Made by a program: the position numbers and the translations under genes. Positions 1 through 8,325 of a stretch of DNA of 64,000 bases are shown here, piece after piece. How positions within the stretch are numbered: position 1 is the first letter of the stretch; each line of letters opens with the position of its first letter. Under the pieces are notes generated by a model, which was not told the DNA's origin, ran no database searches, and saw only the letters and a program-made list of their open reading frames with translations. The DNA lies in IMG/VR virus record IMGVR_UViG_3300042544_001456, positions 57,780 to 121,779 of that record, one strand, 5' to 3'. This stretch comes from a virus.

Positions 1-175
1 TCAAAACGCAAATGTTATAACATTTTTAGTTATTTTTGACGATGCAAATGTAGGCGGTCTTGACGAACAAGTAGTAGGAACAATTACTAGTACAATTACT
101 CAATTACGACCTACAGGTAATTATGTTAGTGTTCCAACACCTACATATCAAACAACTATCAATTTGTCAAGCTAA
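1..175 (+). CDS. C-terminal end of a probable virion structural protein (partial)
   Basis: An open frame enters from the left edge (first full codon at base 2) and ends with TAA at 173-175, giving 57 residues. The residues are Thr/Val/Ile/Asn rich, of the beta-rich kind common at the C-terminus of baseplate or fibre proteins. No domain can be named from this fragment. It lies 47 bases upstream of a complete fibre-like gene on the same strand, which supports a structural role by position only. Confidence 0.6.
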   Translation, partial: QNANVITFLVIFDDANVGGLDEQVVGTITSTITQLRPTGNYVSVPTPTYQTTINLSS

Positions 176-180
176 TTTAA

Positions 181-216
181 ATAGCAATTTATTTTAATAA
201 ATAATGCTATTAGGAG
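181..216 (+). promoter_or_regulatory. Imperfect hairpin with late-type promoter box, next to the ribosome binding site
   Basis: ATAGCA (181-186) and ATTTATT (187-193) can pair with AATAAAT (196-202) and TGCTAT (205-210), leaving a 2-base bulge. AATAAATA at 196-203 matches the T4-like late box NATAAATA. The Shine-Dalgarno TAGGAG (211-216) directly follows the right arm, 6 bases before the ATG at 223. A transcript starting near 209 would lack the left arm. Late-promoter use is inferred. Confidence 0.5.
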
Positions 217-222
217 AGTTTA

Positions 223-1227
223 ATGCCGTTAGTAGGTGATTCTATTACTGCCGCACAATATAACAATGTGAGAACATCTCTAGCATCTGTTTATTCTACA
301 TTGTATGGACAAACTATGCGATCATCGGCAGTTACCGCATCGGTTAATTCTGTTACATCACAACAAATGCTTAACTTATTTTTAGATGCACAAGGTGCAT
401 ATGTGCATCAACAAGGAGCAATTAGTACAGCTATAGCTGTACCTCCTTCTGGACAAACTATTGGAGCAGACACATCGCAAACGTTTAACCAATCAACTGG
501 GGCAAAAGCAACTCCGGCAGATGGAACAAAACAAGGTGTAAATGATTATTCGACGTTAATTACTAATATTTCAAATTTTAATCCGAGCACAACAGCATTT
601 CCGATAGGAAATTTTACACTTGGAACTGCTACAAGTAGTGCAAGAAGCACTTCGTGGGGTGGGTCAGCAGATGTTGCTAAGTCAATCTATCATGTAATTA
701 CTGTAACTTTTTCAAGTTCAACCGTAATGAACTGTTTTTTTAATGCTGGCGGAGAAATAAGATTTTCTAGTACACTTACCGGAGGTTCGGGTTCGAAGTC
801 TACTGATTGGGCATCTTTGTTGTCAGCTATGGGAACAGTAAGATTTGGAAAATATGCATTAACAGCAAGTTCGGGTACACCAACTCCGTCTGGCTCGGGC
901 GGAAGTGGATACGATAGCTTAACATCTTCATACCGTCAACTATTTATTAAAGCCGGTTCTGGGTTATATGCAAGTAACGATTATATTATAGAAGGCAGAA
1001 CAGTTAGTAGCACAGTGTTACGCTTTAGAATCTCGTTAAACGACGACAACACTGGAGTATCGGTAGACGAATCAGTCAACGGTACGGTTACTAGTAGCGT
1101 TAATACATTTCAACCCGATAGTTCTTTTGTATACAATACTGTCACATATACAGCAGTTAGCATAGCTGCACCGACAATTGCAACAGCAGTTGCTATGACA
1201 GCGGATAATGCTAGCCCACCAGCATAA
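223..1227 (+). CDS. Tail-fibre-like virion structural protein
   Basis: This 334-residue protein is very rich in Ser, Thr, Gly and Ala and poor in charged residues, with no Cys apart from one near residue 168. The N-terminal ~110 residues look helical (SITAAQYNNVRTSL at 7-20; a VHQQGA segment near 61-66). The rest is low-complexity beta-type sequence with a Gly/Ser hinge near residues 222-229. This composition is typical of fibre or baseplate-associated proteins of marine T4-like phages. There is no signal peptide or membrane segment. The start is set by a strong TAGGAG at 211-216. It is the last clearly structural gene before the modification island, so it is a candidate substrate for those enzymes (inference). 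The exact structural role is unknown. Confidence 0.65.
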   Translation: MPLVGDSITAAQYNNVRTSLASVYSTLYGQTMRSSAVTASVNSVTSQQMLNLFLDAQGAYVHQQGAISTAIAVPPSGQTIGADTSQTFNQSTGAKATPADGTKQGVNDYSTLITNISNFNPSTTAFPIGNFTLGTATSSARSTSWGGSADVAKSIYHVITVTFSSSTVMNCFFNAGGEIRFSSTLTGGSGSKSTDWASLLSAMGTVRFGKYALTASSGTPTPSGSGGSGYDSLTSSYRQLFIKAGSGLYASNDYIIEGRTVSSTVLRFRISLNDDNTGVSVDESVNGTVTSSVNTFQPDSSFVYNTVTYTAVSIAAPTIATAVAMTADNASPPA

Positions 1228-1234
1228 ATTTACA

Positions 1235-1281
1235 TTGACTTTTTTAAAAAAATATTGTATCATTAAAAGATACAATAGGAG
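1235..1281 (+). promoter_or_regulatory. Sigma70-type promoter overlapping a 9-bp inverted repeat
   Basis: TTGACT (1235-1240), a 17-base spacer and TATCAT (1258-1263) form a good sigma70-type promoter. TATTGTATC (1253-1261) and GATACAATA (1269-1277) are a perfect 9-bp inverted repeat with a 7-base loop, and GGAG of the next gene's ribosome binding site follows at 1278-1281. The -10 box lies in the left arm, so a transcript starting near 1270 could not form the hairpin, whereas read-through RNA could. The dyad could instead be an operator. Confidence 0.6.
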
Positions 1282-1287
1282 TTTTCT

Positions 1288-1635
1288 ATGGATGAACGTT
1301 TAGAAAAAGCACTTGATTTTAGTAATTACATGATTACTCTTGAAAATCAAAAAAGAATTTTAAAAGAACAGTATCAAGACAATATTATATTTTATTTTAG
1401 TGGCGGTAGGTTTACAGTAACTCAACAATTGTTAAGCTTTTGTCAAAGTTTGAAACAATTGAATCAAAACAACACTATTTTGATAGATGACAACGACATT
1501 CCTATCGAGGTCGAAGATCTTGAAAAGTTTACAAGCGATATTGTTAATGTTTACTGGAAAGCTGCCAATACTTATCTAGTTGCATACAATAAGTTACGAA
1601 GCAATAGAAGTATTGAAGGTATTATTGATTTATGA
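1288..1635 (+). CDS. Conserved-looking phage protein of unknown function
   Basis: This 115-residue acidic, soluble protein has no signal peptide or membrane segment. The N-terminal ~35 residues are predicted helical (MDERLEKALDFSNYMITLEN), the middle carries a beta-type stretch ending in an SGG turn (residues 38-40), and the C-terminus is helical. The SGG here is not a PP-loop: it lacks the following Asp-Ser. The start has a strong TAGGAG and follows its own promoter. The stop overlaps the next start (ATGA, 1632-1635), so it heads the glycosyltransferase operon. It may be a small regulator or fibre-associated factor, but the sequence does not decide this. Confidence 0.7.
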   Translation: MDERLEKALDFSNYMITLENQKRILKEQYQDNIIFYFSGGRFTVTQQLLSFCQSLKQLNQNNTILIDDNDIPIEVEDLEKFTSDIVNVYWKAANTYLVAYNKLRSNRSIEGIIDL

Positions 1636-2480
1636 CTAGCGGAGCATTATTAATAGCAAGAAATAATAGCGAAGTAGATTATACAAAACAAGCGGTTTAT
1701 GCTGCAAATCGTATTAAAAAATATTTAAATTTACCTGTTAGCATTATTACAGACAATGCAGCGTATTTAAAAAAATCGTTTAGCAATTACAAAACAATCT
1801 TTGATCAAGTTATCGAAATAAAAAACGAAAAAACGATTCAATATAAAAAATACAATGACGGGATTTATGTAAGAAAAAATTTAGAGTATAAAAATGATTC
1901 TAGAAGTCGTGCATATGATCTGTCTCCGTACGACGAAACTATTTTACTTGATACAGATTTTATAATTTCTAACGCAGACTTACTAAACTGTTTCAATCAA
2001 CCTCACGATTTAATGATGTACAAAGACGCAGTTGAATTGTCAGGATGGAGAGATGTTAGTGAATTTTCTAAAATTAGTGAAACAGGCCCTAACTTTTATT
2101 GGGCAACTGTAGTTTTTTTTAGAAAAACAGAAAAAAATAAAATATTTTTTAATTTAATTCAGCACATACAAGAAAATTGGTATCATTACAAAAACATTTA
2201 TCAGTTGCCTTATGCTACGTTTAGGAATGACTATGCATTTAGTATAGCTGTACATGTTATGAATGGATATAAATCAGGAAACTTTGTAAAAAGTTTACCA
2301 GGCACTATGTATTATACACTTGACAGAGATTTGATTCTTGAAATTAAAGACGAGGAGTTTTTATTTTTAGTCGAAAACAATAAAAGTTCGACTAATTATT
2401 TTCCTGTTAAGATTAAACAAAGTAATGTACACATAATGAATAAGATAAACTTAAATAGGATTATCGACAATGAGTCTTAA
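1632..2480 (+). CDS. Putative GT-A-type glycosyltransferase with DTD motif
   Basis: 282 residues. The N-terminal part carries a nucleotide-binding-like pattern (LLIARNNSEVDYTKQAVYAA at 6-25, then SIITDN at 37-42), followed by the hydrophobic ILLDTDFII around 104-112, whose DTD (107-109) is the metal/nucleotide-sugar DXD motif of GT-A enzymes such as family GT8. The family is known for sugar transfer from NDP-sugars; donor and acceptor cannot be read here. It is soluble and has no signal peptide. The next gene is the same type with related layout, suggesting a tandem duplication. The start overlaps the preceding stop (ATGA). Confidence 0.7.
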   Translation: MTSGALLIARNNSEVDYTKQAVYAANRIKKYLNLPVSIITDNAAYLKKSFSNYKTIFDQVIEIKNEKTIQYKKYNDGIYVRKNLEYKNDSRSRAYDLSPYDETILLDTDFIISNADLLNCFNQPHDLMMYKDAVELSGWRDVSEFSKISETGPNFYWATVVFFRKTEKNKIFFNLIQHIQENWYHYKNIYQLPYATFRNDYAFSIAVHVMNGYKSGNFVKSLPGTMYYTLDRDLILEIKDEEFLFLVENNKSSTNYFPVKIKQSNVHIMNKINLNRIIDNES

Positions 2481-3312
2481 TTTTACTATTTTAGCACAAA
2501 ACAGTGAGCATAATTATGTTAAACAGGCATACTTAGCAGCATTAAGCATACGATCAACAAATCCAGATAGCAAAATCTGCTTAATTACTAACGATAGCAT
2601 TGATACTAAAACAAAGTCTGTTTTTGATGACATAGTTAATATTCCTTGGGAAGATACTGCACAATCATCAAGCTGGAAAATAGAAAATAGATGGAAAATA
2701 TATCATGCTACTCCATATTCTCGCACAATAGTTCTTGATTCTGATGTATTAGTATTAGAAAACATAAGTCATTGGTGGGACTTTTTAAAAGGATACAATG
2801 TATTTTTTACAAAAAAAGTTATCACTTATCGCGGCGACGAAATTACCAGTCCTTATTATCGTAAAGCCTTTATAAATCATAATTTGCCAAACTTGTATAG
2901 TGCATTTAACTATTTTGAAAAAAGTGACGAAGCACATAACTTTTACAAGTGGTTAGAATTAGTGATGAACAATTGGGAATTATTTTATGGACAATACGCC
3001 GGCGGAAAATATTTTCAAAAATTTCCTAGTGTTGATTTAAGTGCAGCAATTGTAACAAAGATTTTGAATTGCGAAAATAAAATAGCTAGTCCGAATACTA
3101 GTTATCCGTACTTCGTTCACATGAAAGCTAGGTGTCAAGATTGGAAATTAATTCAGACTGACCGATGGCAAGACAAAGTTGGCGTGTATTTAGATAAAAA
3201 TTTAAACTTAAAAATTGGTAATTACAAGCAATCGGGTATATTTCATTATACAGAAAAAGATTTTGCTTCGGACGAAATAATATCTATATACGAAAAGTTT
3301 TTAGGAATATAG
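2470..3312 (+). CDS. Putative GT-A-type glycosyltransferase with DSD motif
   Basis: 280 residues with the same plan as its upstream neighbour: FTILAQNSEHNYVKQAYLAA (5-24), CLITND near 37-42, and TIVLDSDVLVLENI (86-99) with the DXD as DSD at 90-92. This matches GT-A glycosyltransferases of the GT8/glycogenin-like type. There is no membrane segment. It overlaps the previous gene by 11 bases and is followed by the next gene after one base, so it is translated as part of one operon. The substrate is unknown. The two adjacent copies probably act successively on the same acceptor (inference). Confidence 0.7.
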   Translation: MSLNFTILAQNSEHNYVKQAYLAALSIRSTNPDSKICLITNDSIDTKTKSVFDDIVNIPWEDTAQSSSWKIENRWKIYHATPYSRTIVLDSDVLVLENISHWWDFLKGYNVFFTKKVITYRGDEITSPYYRKAFINHNLPNLYSAFNYFEKSDEAHNFYKWLELVMNNWELFYGQYAGGKYFQKFPSVDLSAAIVTKILNCENKIASPNTSYPYFVHMKARCQDWKLIQTDRWQDKVGVYLDKNLNLKIGNYKQSGIFHYTEKDFASDEIISIYEKFLGI

Positions 3313-3313
3313 C

Positions 3314-3907
3314 GTGAACACAGATAATCTATATGTTTCAAACAAAAAATTTGTTTATTTTGACGATTTGGGAAATTTACTCTCAGTAGGAAATTCTAAC
3401 GACAGCGAAGGATTGTATATTGAGGTAGACGTTGACGAAGTTTATAATTTAATCACAGGTCAGGAACAGTTTCACACTTATCAAGTAATCTTTGATACAA
3501 TAAAAAAGAACTATATATTAAAGCATAGATTTAACAACGAAGAAGTTGTCTTTGATATTAATACACAGGTACATAAAATACCAGAATATAAGAGTAGTTC
3601 TAGGCCAGACTTAACTATAGTACAAGACATTGAAAATAAAAAATGGGTTTTTAAACTAGATGAGTCTATAAAAGAAAACTTAAAAACAAAAAAAGTATCT
3701 TTAGACAGACCCTTAATGTTTAGCATTACTAGATTTAATGATCCGCATCAATTGGAAAGATGCATTATTGTTAATTTAACAGATTTAATTTACAATGACT
3801 ATGAAATTTTATTTGAAAATCAAATAGAACACACTGTTGGATTATTAAGTGTATATACTATTAAACGACTTGAAACATATTATCACGAGGTTATTAATGG
3901 GAAATAA
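3314..3907 (+). CDS. Unknown protein in the glycosyltransferase operon
   Basis: 197 residues starting with GTG at 3314, preceded by AGGAAT. It is acidic and beta-rich, starting with NTDNLYVSNKKFVYFDD, without Cys clusters, signal peptide or membrane segment. I do not recognise a domain. The C-terminus overlaps the start of the next glycosyltransferase-like gene by 11 bases. Position between three glycosyltransferase-like genes suggests an accessory or acceptor-binding role, but this is context only. Confidence 0.65.
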   Translation: MNTDNLYVSNKKFVYFDDLGNLLSVGNSNDSEGLYIEVDVDEVYNLITGQEQFHTYQVIFDTIKKNYILKHRFNNEEVVFDINTQVHKIPEYKSSSRPDLTIVQDIENKKWVFKLDESIKENLKTKKVSLDRPLMFSITRFNDPHQLERCIIVNLTDLIYNDYEILFENQIEHTVGLLSVYTIKRLETYYHEVINGK

Positions 3908-4829
3908 ATTTAGAGTTCTTGATTACGACATTATATACTTAAGTTATGATGAACCTAATGCAGAAAAAAATTATGCAGACTTGTGCAAAAAAATTCCATG
4001 GGCAAAACGTGTTCACGGAGTCAAAGGCTCAGATGCAGCACATAAGGCATGTGCTAAACTCTCTGAAACGGATAGATTTATCACCGTTGACGGCGACAAC
4101 ACTATTAAATCGGAGTTTTTAACAAAGGAGTTTGACTTTGATGAAAATAAAGATTTAGAAAAGTGCGTTATTAGTTGGACTGCTCGAAATACTATTAATG
4201 GTCTTATGTACGGAAACGGCGGCCTTAAATGCTGGCCAAAAGAATACGTTCTTAACATGAAAACTCATGAAAATGCAGACCCAAACAACCCTCACGCACA
4301 AGTAGATTTTTGTTGGGATGTAGAATACATTCAAATGAATAGCTGTTACAGTGAAATTTTTAATAACGCAACTCCACAACAAGCATGGCGTGCAGGTTTT
4401 CGCGAAGGCGTTAAAATGTCGCTCGACCGCGGCATTAAGCCATCGATAGAAGATTTTAAAAAGAACCATTGGAAAAATTTACACAGACTTTATATTTGGT
4501 TAATGATAGGTGCTGATGTAGAAAACGGTATGTGGGCTATTTACGGTGCTCGAGAAGGATTACATAAGACAATGTTATCCGATTGGGATTATGTAAATGT
4601 TAGAGACTTTGACTGGCTTAATGATTACTGGAACAATACTGTTACTAAAAATGTCAATGAAGAAAACATTATCCGTAAATGCGAGGACTTAGCTGATGCA
4701 CTTATTCCGGTGTTGGATTTACCTATTGCGGCTTATCCACTAGAAGCAGAACAAAGTAAGTTTTTTAAAACAGTATATCAAAATCCTGCAAGGACATTCG
4801 ATCAACAATTTATAGATAGAGAACAATGA
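3897..4829 (+). CDS. GT-A-like protein, VDGD type (single-domain)
   Basis: The start at 3897 is chosen because CACGAGG lies 8 bases upstream; an in-frame ATG at 3849 is deep inside the previous gene. 310 residues: DIIYLSYDEPNAEKNY (11-26), AKRVHGVKG (36-44), then FITVDGDNTI (61-70), whose DGD at 65-67 is a DXD-type motif. Later NGLMYGNGGLKCWP precedes a helical C-terminal half. The same core (YDEPNA / RVHGVKG / VDGD / YGxGGxKxxP) forms the C-terminal domain of the 857-residue repeat protein at 21764. It is followed with 4-base overlap by a twitch radical SAM gene and then an SGNH gene; the same trio recurs at 19.3-24.3 kb. Glycosyl or nucleotidyl transfer is likely, but the substrate is unknown. 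Confidence 0.68.
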   Translation: MGNKFRVLDYDIIYLSYDEPNAEKNYADLCKKIPWAKRVHGVKGSDAAHKACAKLSETDRFITVDGDNTIKSEFLTKEFDFDENKDLEKCVISWTARNTINGLMYGNGGLKCWPKEYVLNMKTHENADPNNPHAQVDFCWDVEYIQMNSCYSEIFNNATPQQAWRAGFREGVKMSLDRGIKPSIEDFKKNHWKNLHRLYIWLMIGADVENGMWAIYGAREGLHKTMLSDWDYVNVRDFDWLNDYWNNTVTKNVNEENIIRKCEDLADALIPVLDLPIAAYPLEAEQSKFFKTVYQNPARTFDQQFIDREQ

Positions 4830-6202
4830 CTTCAGAAACAGACTTAATCAAGCAACAAAATACAGAAATGGACAAAATAAGTCCAACGTTTTGTTTAGCT
4901 AAATGGCATCATACAACAATATACTTGCACACAGGTGATACCCACAGTTGTTATCATCCTGCTCCTCACGCTATTTCTTTGTCGGAAATAAAAAATAATC
5001 CTAGTGCTTTGCACAACACTCTAACAAAGAAAAAAGAACGTGCAAAGATGCTTATTGGTGAAAAACCTGAAGGCTGTAAATACTGTTGGAATGTAGAATC
5101 TCTTGGTAACGATCACATCTCAGATAGAATGATTAGAAACCAATCAATTTATAAGCCTGAGAGAGTTGAAGAAATTCTAACAAAGCCGTGGGATTTTAAC
5201 GTTAATCCTGAATATGTTGAAGTTGCATTTTCAAATGAATGCAATTTTAAATGTGGATATTGCCACCCAATGGCAAGTAGTTCTTATCATGCTGAAATTA
5301 AAAAGTTTGGAAAAGTCGAAGGTGTTAACAACCATGCACTAGACATTGACTGGTTTAAGCCAATGGAAGAAGATAACAATCCTTACATTAAAGCATGGTG
5401 GGAATGGTGGCCTGAGCTTTCAAAAACTCTAAATATTTTAAGAATTACAGGTGGCGAACCGTTGATGCATAAAAGCACATGGAATTTATTTGAGAGATTG
5501 AAAAAAGATCCCCGTCCTCACCTTGAACTTAATTTAAATAGTAACTTGGGTATAAGTCCGAGATTAGTAACAAAGTTATCAACCAGTGTTAACGAGCTAT
5601 TAGAAACAAACTCCATAAAAAAGTTTAAACTTTATTCAAGTATAGATTCTTTTGGAAAACGTGCTGAGTATATGAGAACCGGATTAGATGTCGATTTGTG
5701 GGAATCAAATATGAAAAACTACTTAGACGTTACTGGTGCAGATATTACTTTCATGTGTACCTTTAATATTTTAAGTGTTACTAGTTTTACTTTGTTTTTA
5801 GAAAAAATACTAGAATGGCGTAAACAATATCATCATCCGTCGAGAAGAAGAATTAGGTTTGATACTCCGTATTTAAAAGAACCGTTGCAATATGATATGC
5901 ATATTCTTCCTAAGGAAGAATTTCTTCCTTATTTTGATAAAATATTAAAATTTATAGAAGACAATACAGACGAAAAAGATACTACTAAATTCTCTGATTT
6001 AGAATATGAAAGATTTCGTCGTGTTAGAAACTATTTTGCATCGGTAGCATACGAAGAAAATAAAATTGTCGAAGGTAGAAAAGACTTTTATAACTGGTTT
6101 AAAGAGTACGATAGAAGAAGAAATGTAAACTTTTTAGAAACATTTCCTGAAATGGAAAATTTTTATAATCTATGTAAGGATACTACTACCAATGCAGGGT
6201 AA
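4826..6202 (+). CDS. Radical SAM protein with N-terminal twitch-type cysteines
   Basis: 458 residues. The N-terminal region carries Cys23, Cys42 (SCYHPAPH), Cys84 and Cys87 (CKYC), an auxiliary iron-sulfur/twitch-like arrangement. The radical SAM motif CNFKCGYC follows with Cys139, Cys143 and Cys146 for the [4Fe-4S] cluster, and ITGGEP (207-212) is the SAM-binding motif. The family makes a 5'-deoxyadenosyl radical from SAM. The reaction here is unknown. The conserved N-terminal KISPTFCLAKWHH and the SCYHP block are shared closely with the protein at 20234. Overlaps: ATGA with the GT-like gene upstream and 11 bases with the SGNH-type gene downstream. Many aromatic residues (KAWWEWWPELSKTL) surround the site before the GGEP motif. 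Confidence 0.85.
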   Translation: MTSETDLIKQQNTEMDKISPTFCLAKWHHTTIYLHTGDTHSCYHPAPHAISLSEIKNNPSALHNTLTKKKERAKMLIGEKPEGCKYCWNVESLGNDHISDRMIRNQSIYKPERVEEILTKPWDFNVNPEYVEVAFSNECNFKCGYCHPMASSSYHAEIKKFGKVEGVNNHALDIDWFKPMEEDNNPYIKAWWEWWPELSKTLNILRITGGEPLMHKSTWNLFERLKKDPRPHLELNLNSNLGISPRLVTKLSTSVNELLETNSIKKFKLYSSIDSFGKRAEYMRTGLDVDLWESNMKNYLDVTGADITFMCTFNILSVTSFTLFLEKILEWRKQYHHPSRRRIRFDTPYLKEPLQYDMHILPKEEFLPYFDKILKFIEDNTDEKDTTKFSDLEYERFRRVRNYFASVAYEENKIVEGRKDFYNWFKEYDRRRNVNFLETFPEMENFYNLCKDTTTNAG

Positions 6203-7034
6203 CCTATATACGTTTGGATGCAGTTTTGCTCAATATTCGTGGCCGATGTGGCCAGACATTGTGGCACAAAGTTACAATGTGACAAAAAATTATGGAAATC
6301 CAGGATGTGGAAATTTTTATATATTTCACAAAGCAACCAACGTATTACTCAGTAATAAAGTAAAAAATACTGATACGGTAATAATACAGTGGACAGAACC
6401 AAACAGAACTGATTACATCAATGAAAATGGAGATTGGGTGTGTTTAGGAAGTTTAACATCTGAACAGTTAACAAAAGCTAAATTAGATTTTTTAATTTCA
6501 GATAAAACTTCAATAATAAAAACACTAACGTATATGGTTAATTTAATAAATTTATTAGAAAATACAGGTTGTAAATGGTATTTTATGTTTATGTCTCCTG
6601 ATAGTATGGTTTATTCTAACGAAATTTCAAAATTGTTTATAGATACAACTCTTTCTTATTTTTATAATTCGTTAATTAAAAAGCTCTCATTATATAAAAA
6701 TCATTTTATTGATAGTAAAACAATGACGGTTTTTTTTCGTAGTAAAAAAATGCCAATAAAAAATTGTTACTATGTAGACAATGATAAAAAAATGCAACAC
6801 TATCACGACGATCACCCATTAACAAATTACACACTAATGTATATTAAAGAAATAGTATCTTTAAAAATATTAGATTTAAATATTGTAAAAATGGAAGAAT
6901 ATGTCGACGAAGTAATGACAAATTTTGACTTTCAAACACAGATTAATTTAATTATGTTAGAAAAAAGACTTTCAACAAATCAAAAATTATTAAATTTTAA
7001 AAAAGCACTTGACTGTAGGAATGACTATGAATAA
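6192..7034 (+). CDS. SGNH-hydrolase-like protein
   Basis: 280 residues. LYTFGCSFAQYSWP (5-18) fits block I of SGNH/GDSL-type hydrolases, with Ser in FGCSF as candidate nucleophile. NYGNPGCGN (32-41 region) fits the block II Gly, IIQWTEPNR the block III region, and HDDHPLTNYTLMYI near residue 205-218 the terminal Asp-x-His block. The family removes or transfers acyl groups on sugars and lipids. There is no signal peptide, so it would act in the cytoplasm. Its relative at 19346 also adjoins a twitch radical SAM gene. Extremely Lys/Asn/Ile-rich codon use matches the phage. An acetyl-esterase or acyltransferase role is inferred. Confidence 0.6.
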   Translation: MQGNLYTFGCSFAQYSWPMWPDIVAQSYNVTKNYGNPGCGNFYIFHKATNVLLSNKVKNTDTVIIQWTEPNRTDYINENGDWVCLGSLTSEQLTKAKLDFLISDKTSIIKTLTYMVNLINLLENTGCKWYFMFMSPDSMVYSNEISKLFIDTTLSYFYNSLIKKLSLYKNHFIDSKTMTVFFRSKKMPIKNCYYVDNDKKMQHYHDDHPLTNYTLMYIKEIVSLKILDLNIVKMEEYVDEVMTNFDFQTQINLIMLEKRLSTNQKLLNFKKALDCRNDYE

Positions 7035-8325
7035 AGAACTGGTTTTTGTATATGACTGGATAGGACCAGAAGGTCCGTTGAATAACTACAAGGTACCGGA
7101 CCTGTATGATTTAATAAAACGATTGCCGTATTTAAGATGGGACAGCAATTCTGTAACAGATGAGCAAGATCCGATTTCGATGTTAATAAAAGATTATGTT
7201 AAATGTAGATTTGTTCCTTCGTACGACGTTGAAAGTCTTGGAGACACTCCATTTATGTATGAAATATTACTTTCTCCTAGAAAGTTTTTTACAGAAATTA
7301 CATTAAACAGTCACTTGGGTGTTTTTCAAACAACTCCTGTAAGCCAAACTGTTTTAGATGCTGTAAGAAATAGGAATGGTTTTATTTTACTTTCTAACAA
7401 ATATGAAAGCTTTGTTGATAATGCAACTTTTAAAAGTATACATGATTATTTTAAAGAAAATCAAATACCTTTGAATAAAGTAATATACTTAAATAATTGT
7501 GCAAATTCACAAGAAATTTATGAAAAATATTGCAATAAATATTGTATCGAAGAAAGAATAAACTGTGAATATGCAGGATTATATGTCTTGCAGCAACGTG
7601 TGGTATGCAAAGATCCTGTATTCTCAAAGAGAACAGATGCAAATGTTAAAAAAGAAAAATTATTTCTAAATTTCAATAGACGTCACAGATTGCATAGATA
7701 CATTTTATTATTAAAGTTTTTTGAGCATGATTTGCTAAAACGTACACATATGAGTTTTTCAAGAGATGTTCCAGTGGAACATTGGATTCACGACGCACAA
7801 CGGGCAGTAGCAGAATACGATATAAGATTAAAGATTGACGAGTTATACCAAGTGTACGATTCGTTGCCCTATGTTTTAGATACTCACGACTTTTCAAGAT
7901 TTCCTATGGAAGATCGACTTGAGGACACAATAAGTTGGTATGATAAAACTTATATAAGTATAGTTTCTGAAACTAACTTTGAGAATAACATCATACATAT
8001 GACTGAAAAAACTATTAAACCTATAATTTTTAAACAACCTTTTATTATTGTTGGTCCAGCAAAAACTTTAGAATCTTTAAGAAAATTAGGATTTCAAACG
8101 TTTTCGGATTTCTGGGATGAAGGCTACGATAATGAATCAGACCCTAAAAAAAGAATGAAAAAGATAATTTCGCTCTGTAGAACTATTTCAAAATGGAGTC
8201 CTATGGAATTACACACATTTTATGCAAGAACGAAAGAAATAAGAGAATATAATTTCAAAAATCTTGCAAATTTAAAACCTATTGAATTAAATAACTTTGT
8301 AGAAAAGTACGGTGCAAATATATGA
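7027..8325 (+). CDS. Putative glycosyltransferase, HR / EKTxKPI family
   Basis: The start at ATG 7027 is preferred: TAGGA at 7016-7020 has proper spacing; TTG 7009 and ATG 7021 are alternatives. 432 residues. Signature parts are LFLNFNRRHRLHRYILLLKF in the middle and, near the C-terminus, MTEKTIKPIIFKQPFIIVG followed by LRKLGFQTFSDFWDEGYD. The EKTxKPI...PF pattern recalls the nucleotide-binding motif of fucosyltransferase-like (GT10) enzymes, but the similarity is only by eye. Four other genes or gene halves in the window share both signatures (9284, both halves of 12458, 15690). The next gene, a GDP-sugar-epimerase-like enzyme, overlaps by 4 bases (ATGA), supporting a sugar-transfer role. 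Confidence 0.6.
   Translation: MNKELVFVYDWIGPEGPLNNYKVPDLYDLIKRLPYLRWDSNSVTDEQDPISMLIKDYVKCRFVPSYDVESLGDTPFMYEILLSPRKFFTEITLNSHLGVFQTTPVSQTVLDAVRNRNGFILLSNKYESFVDNATFKSIHDYFKENQIPLNKVIYLNNCANSQEIYEKYCNKYCIEERINCEYAGLYVLQQRVVCKDPVFSKRTDANVKKEKLFLNFNRRHRLHRYILLLKFFEHDLLKRTHMSFSRDVPVEHWIHDAQRAVAEYDIRLKIDELYQVYDSLPYVLDTHDFSRFPMEDRLEDTISWYDKTYISIVSETNFENNIIHMTEKTIKPIIFKQPFIIVGPAKTLESLRKLGFQTFSDFWDEGYDNESDPKKRMKKIISLCRTISKWSPMELHTFYARTKEIREYNFKNLANLKPIELNNFVEKYGANI

Noticed and set aside
1288-1635. PP-loop from an SGG sequence in the 115-residue protein
   Set aside because: The Asp-Ser that follows SGG in PP-loops is missing and the protein is too short.
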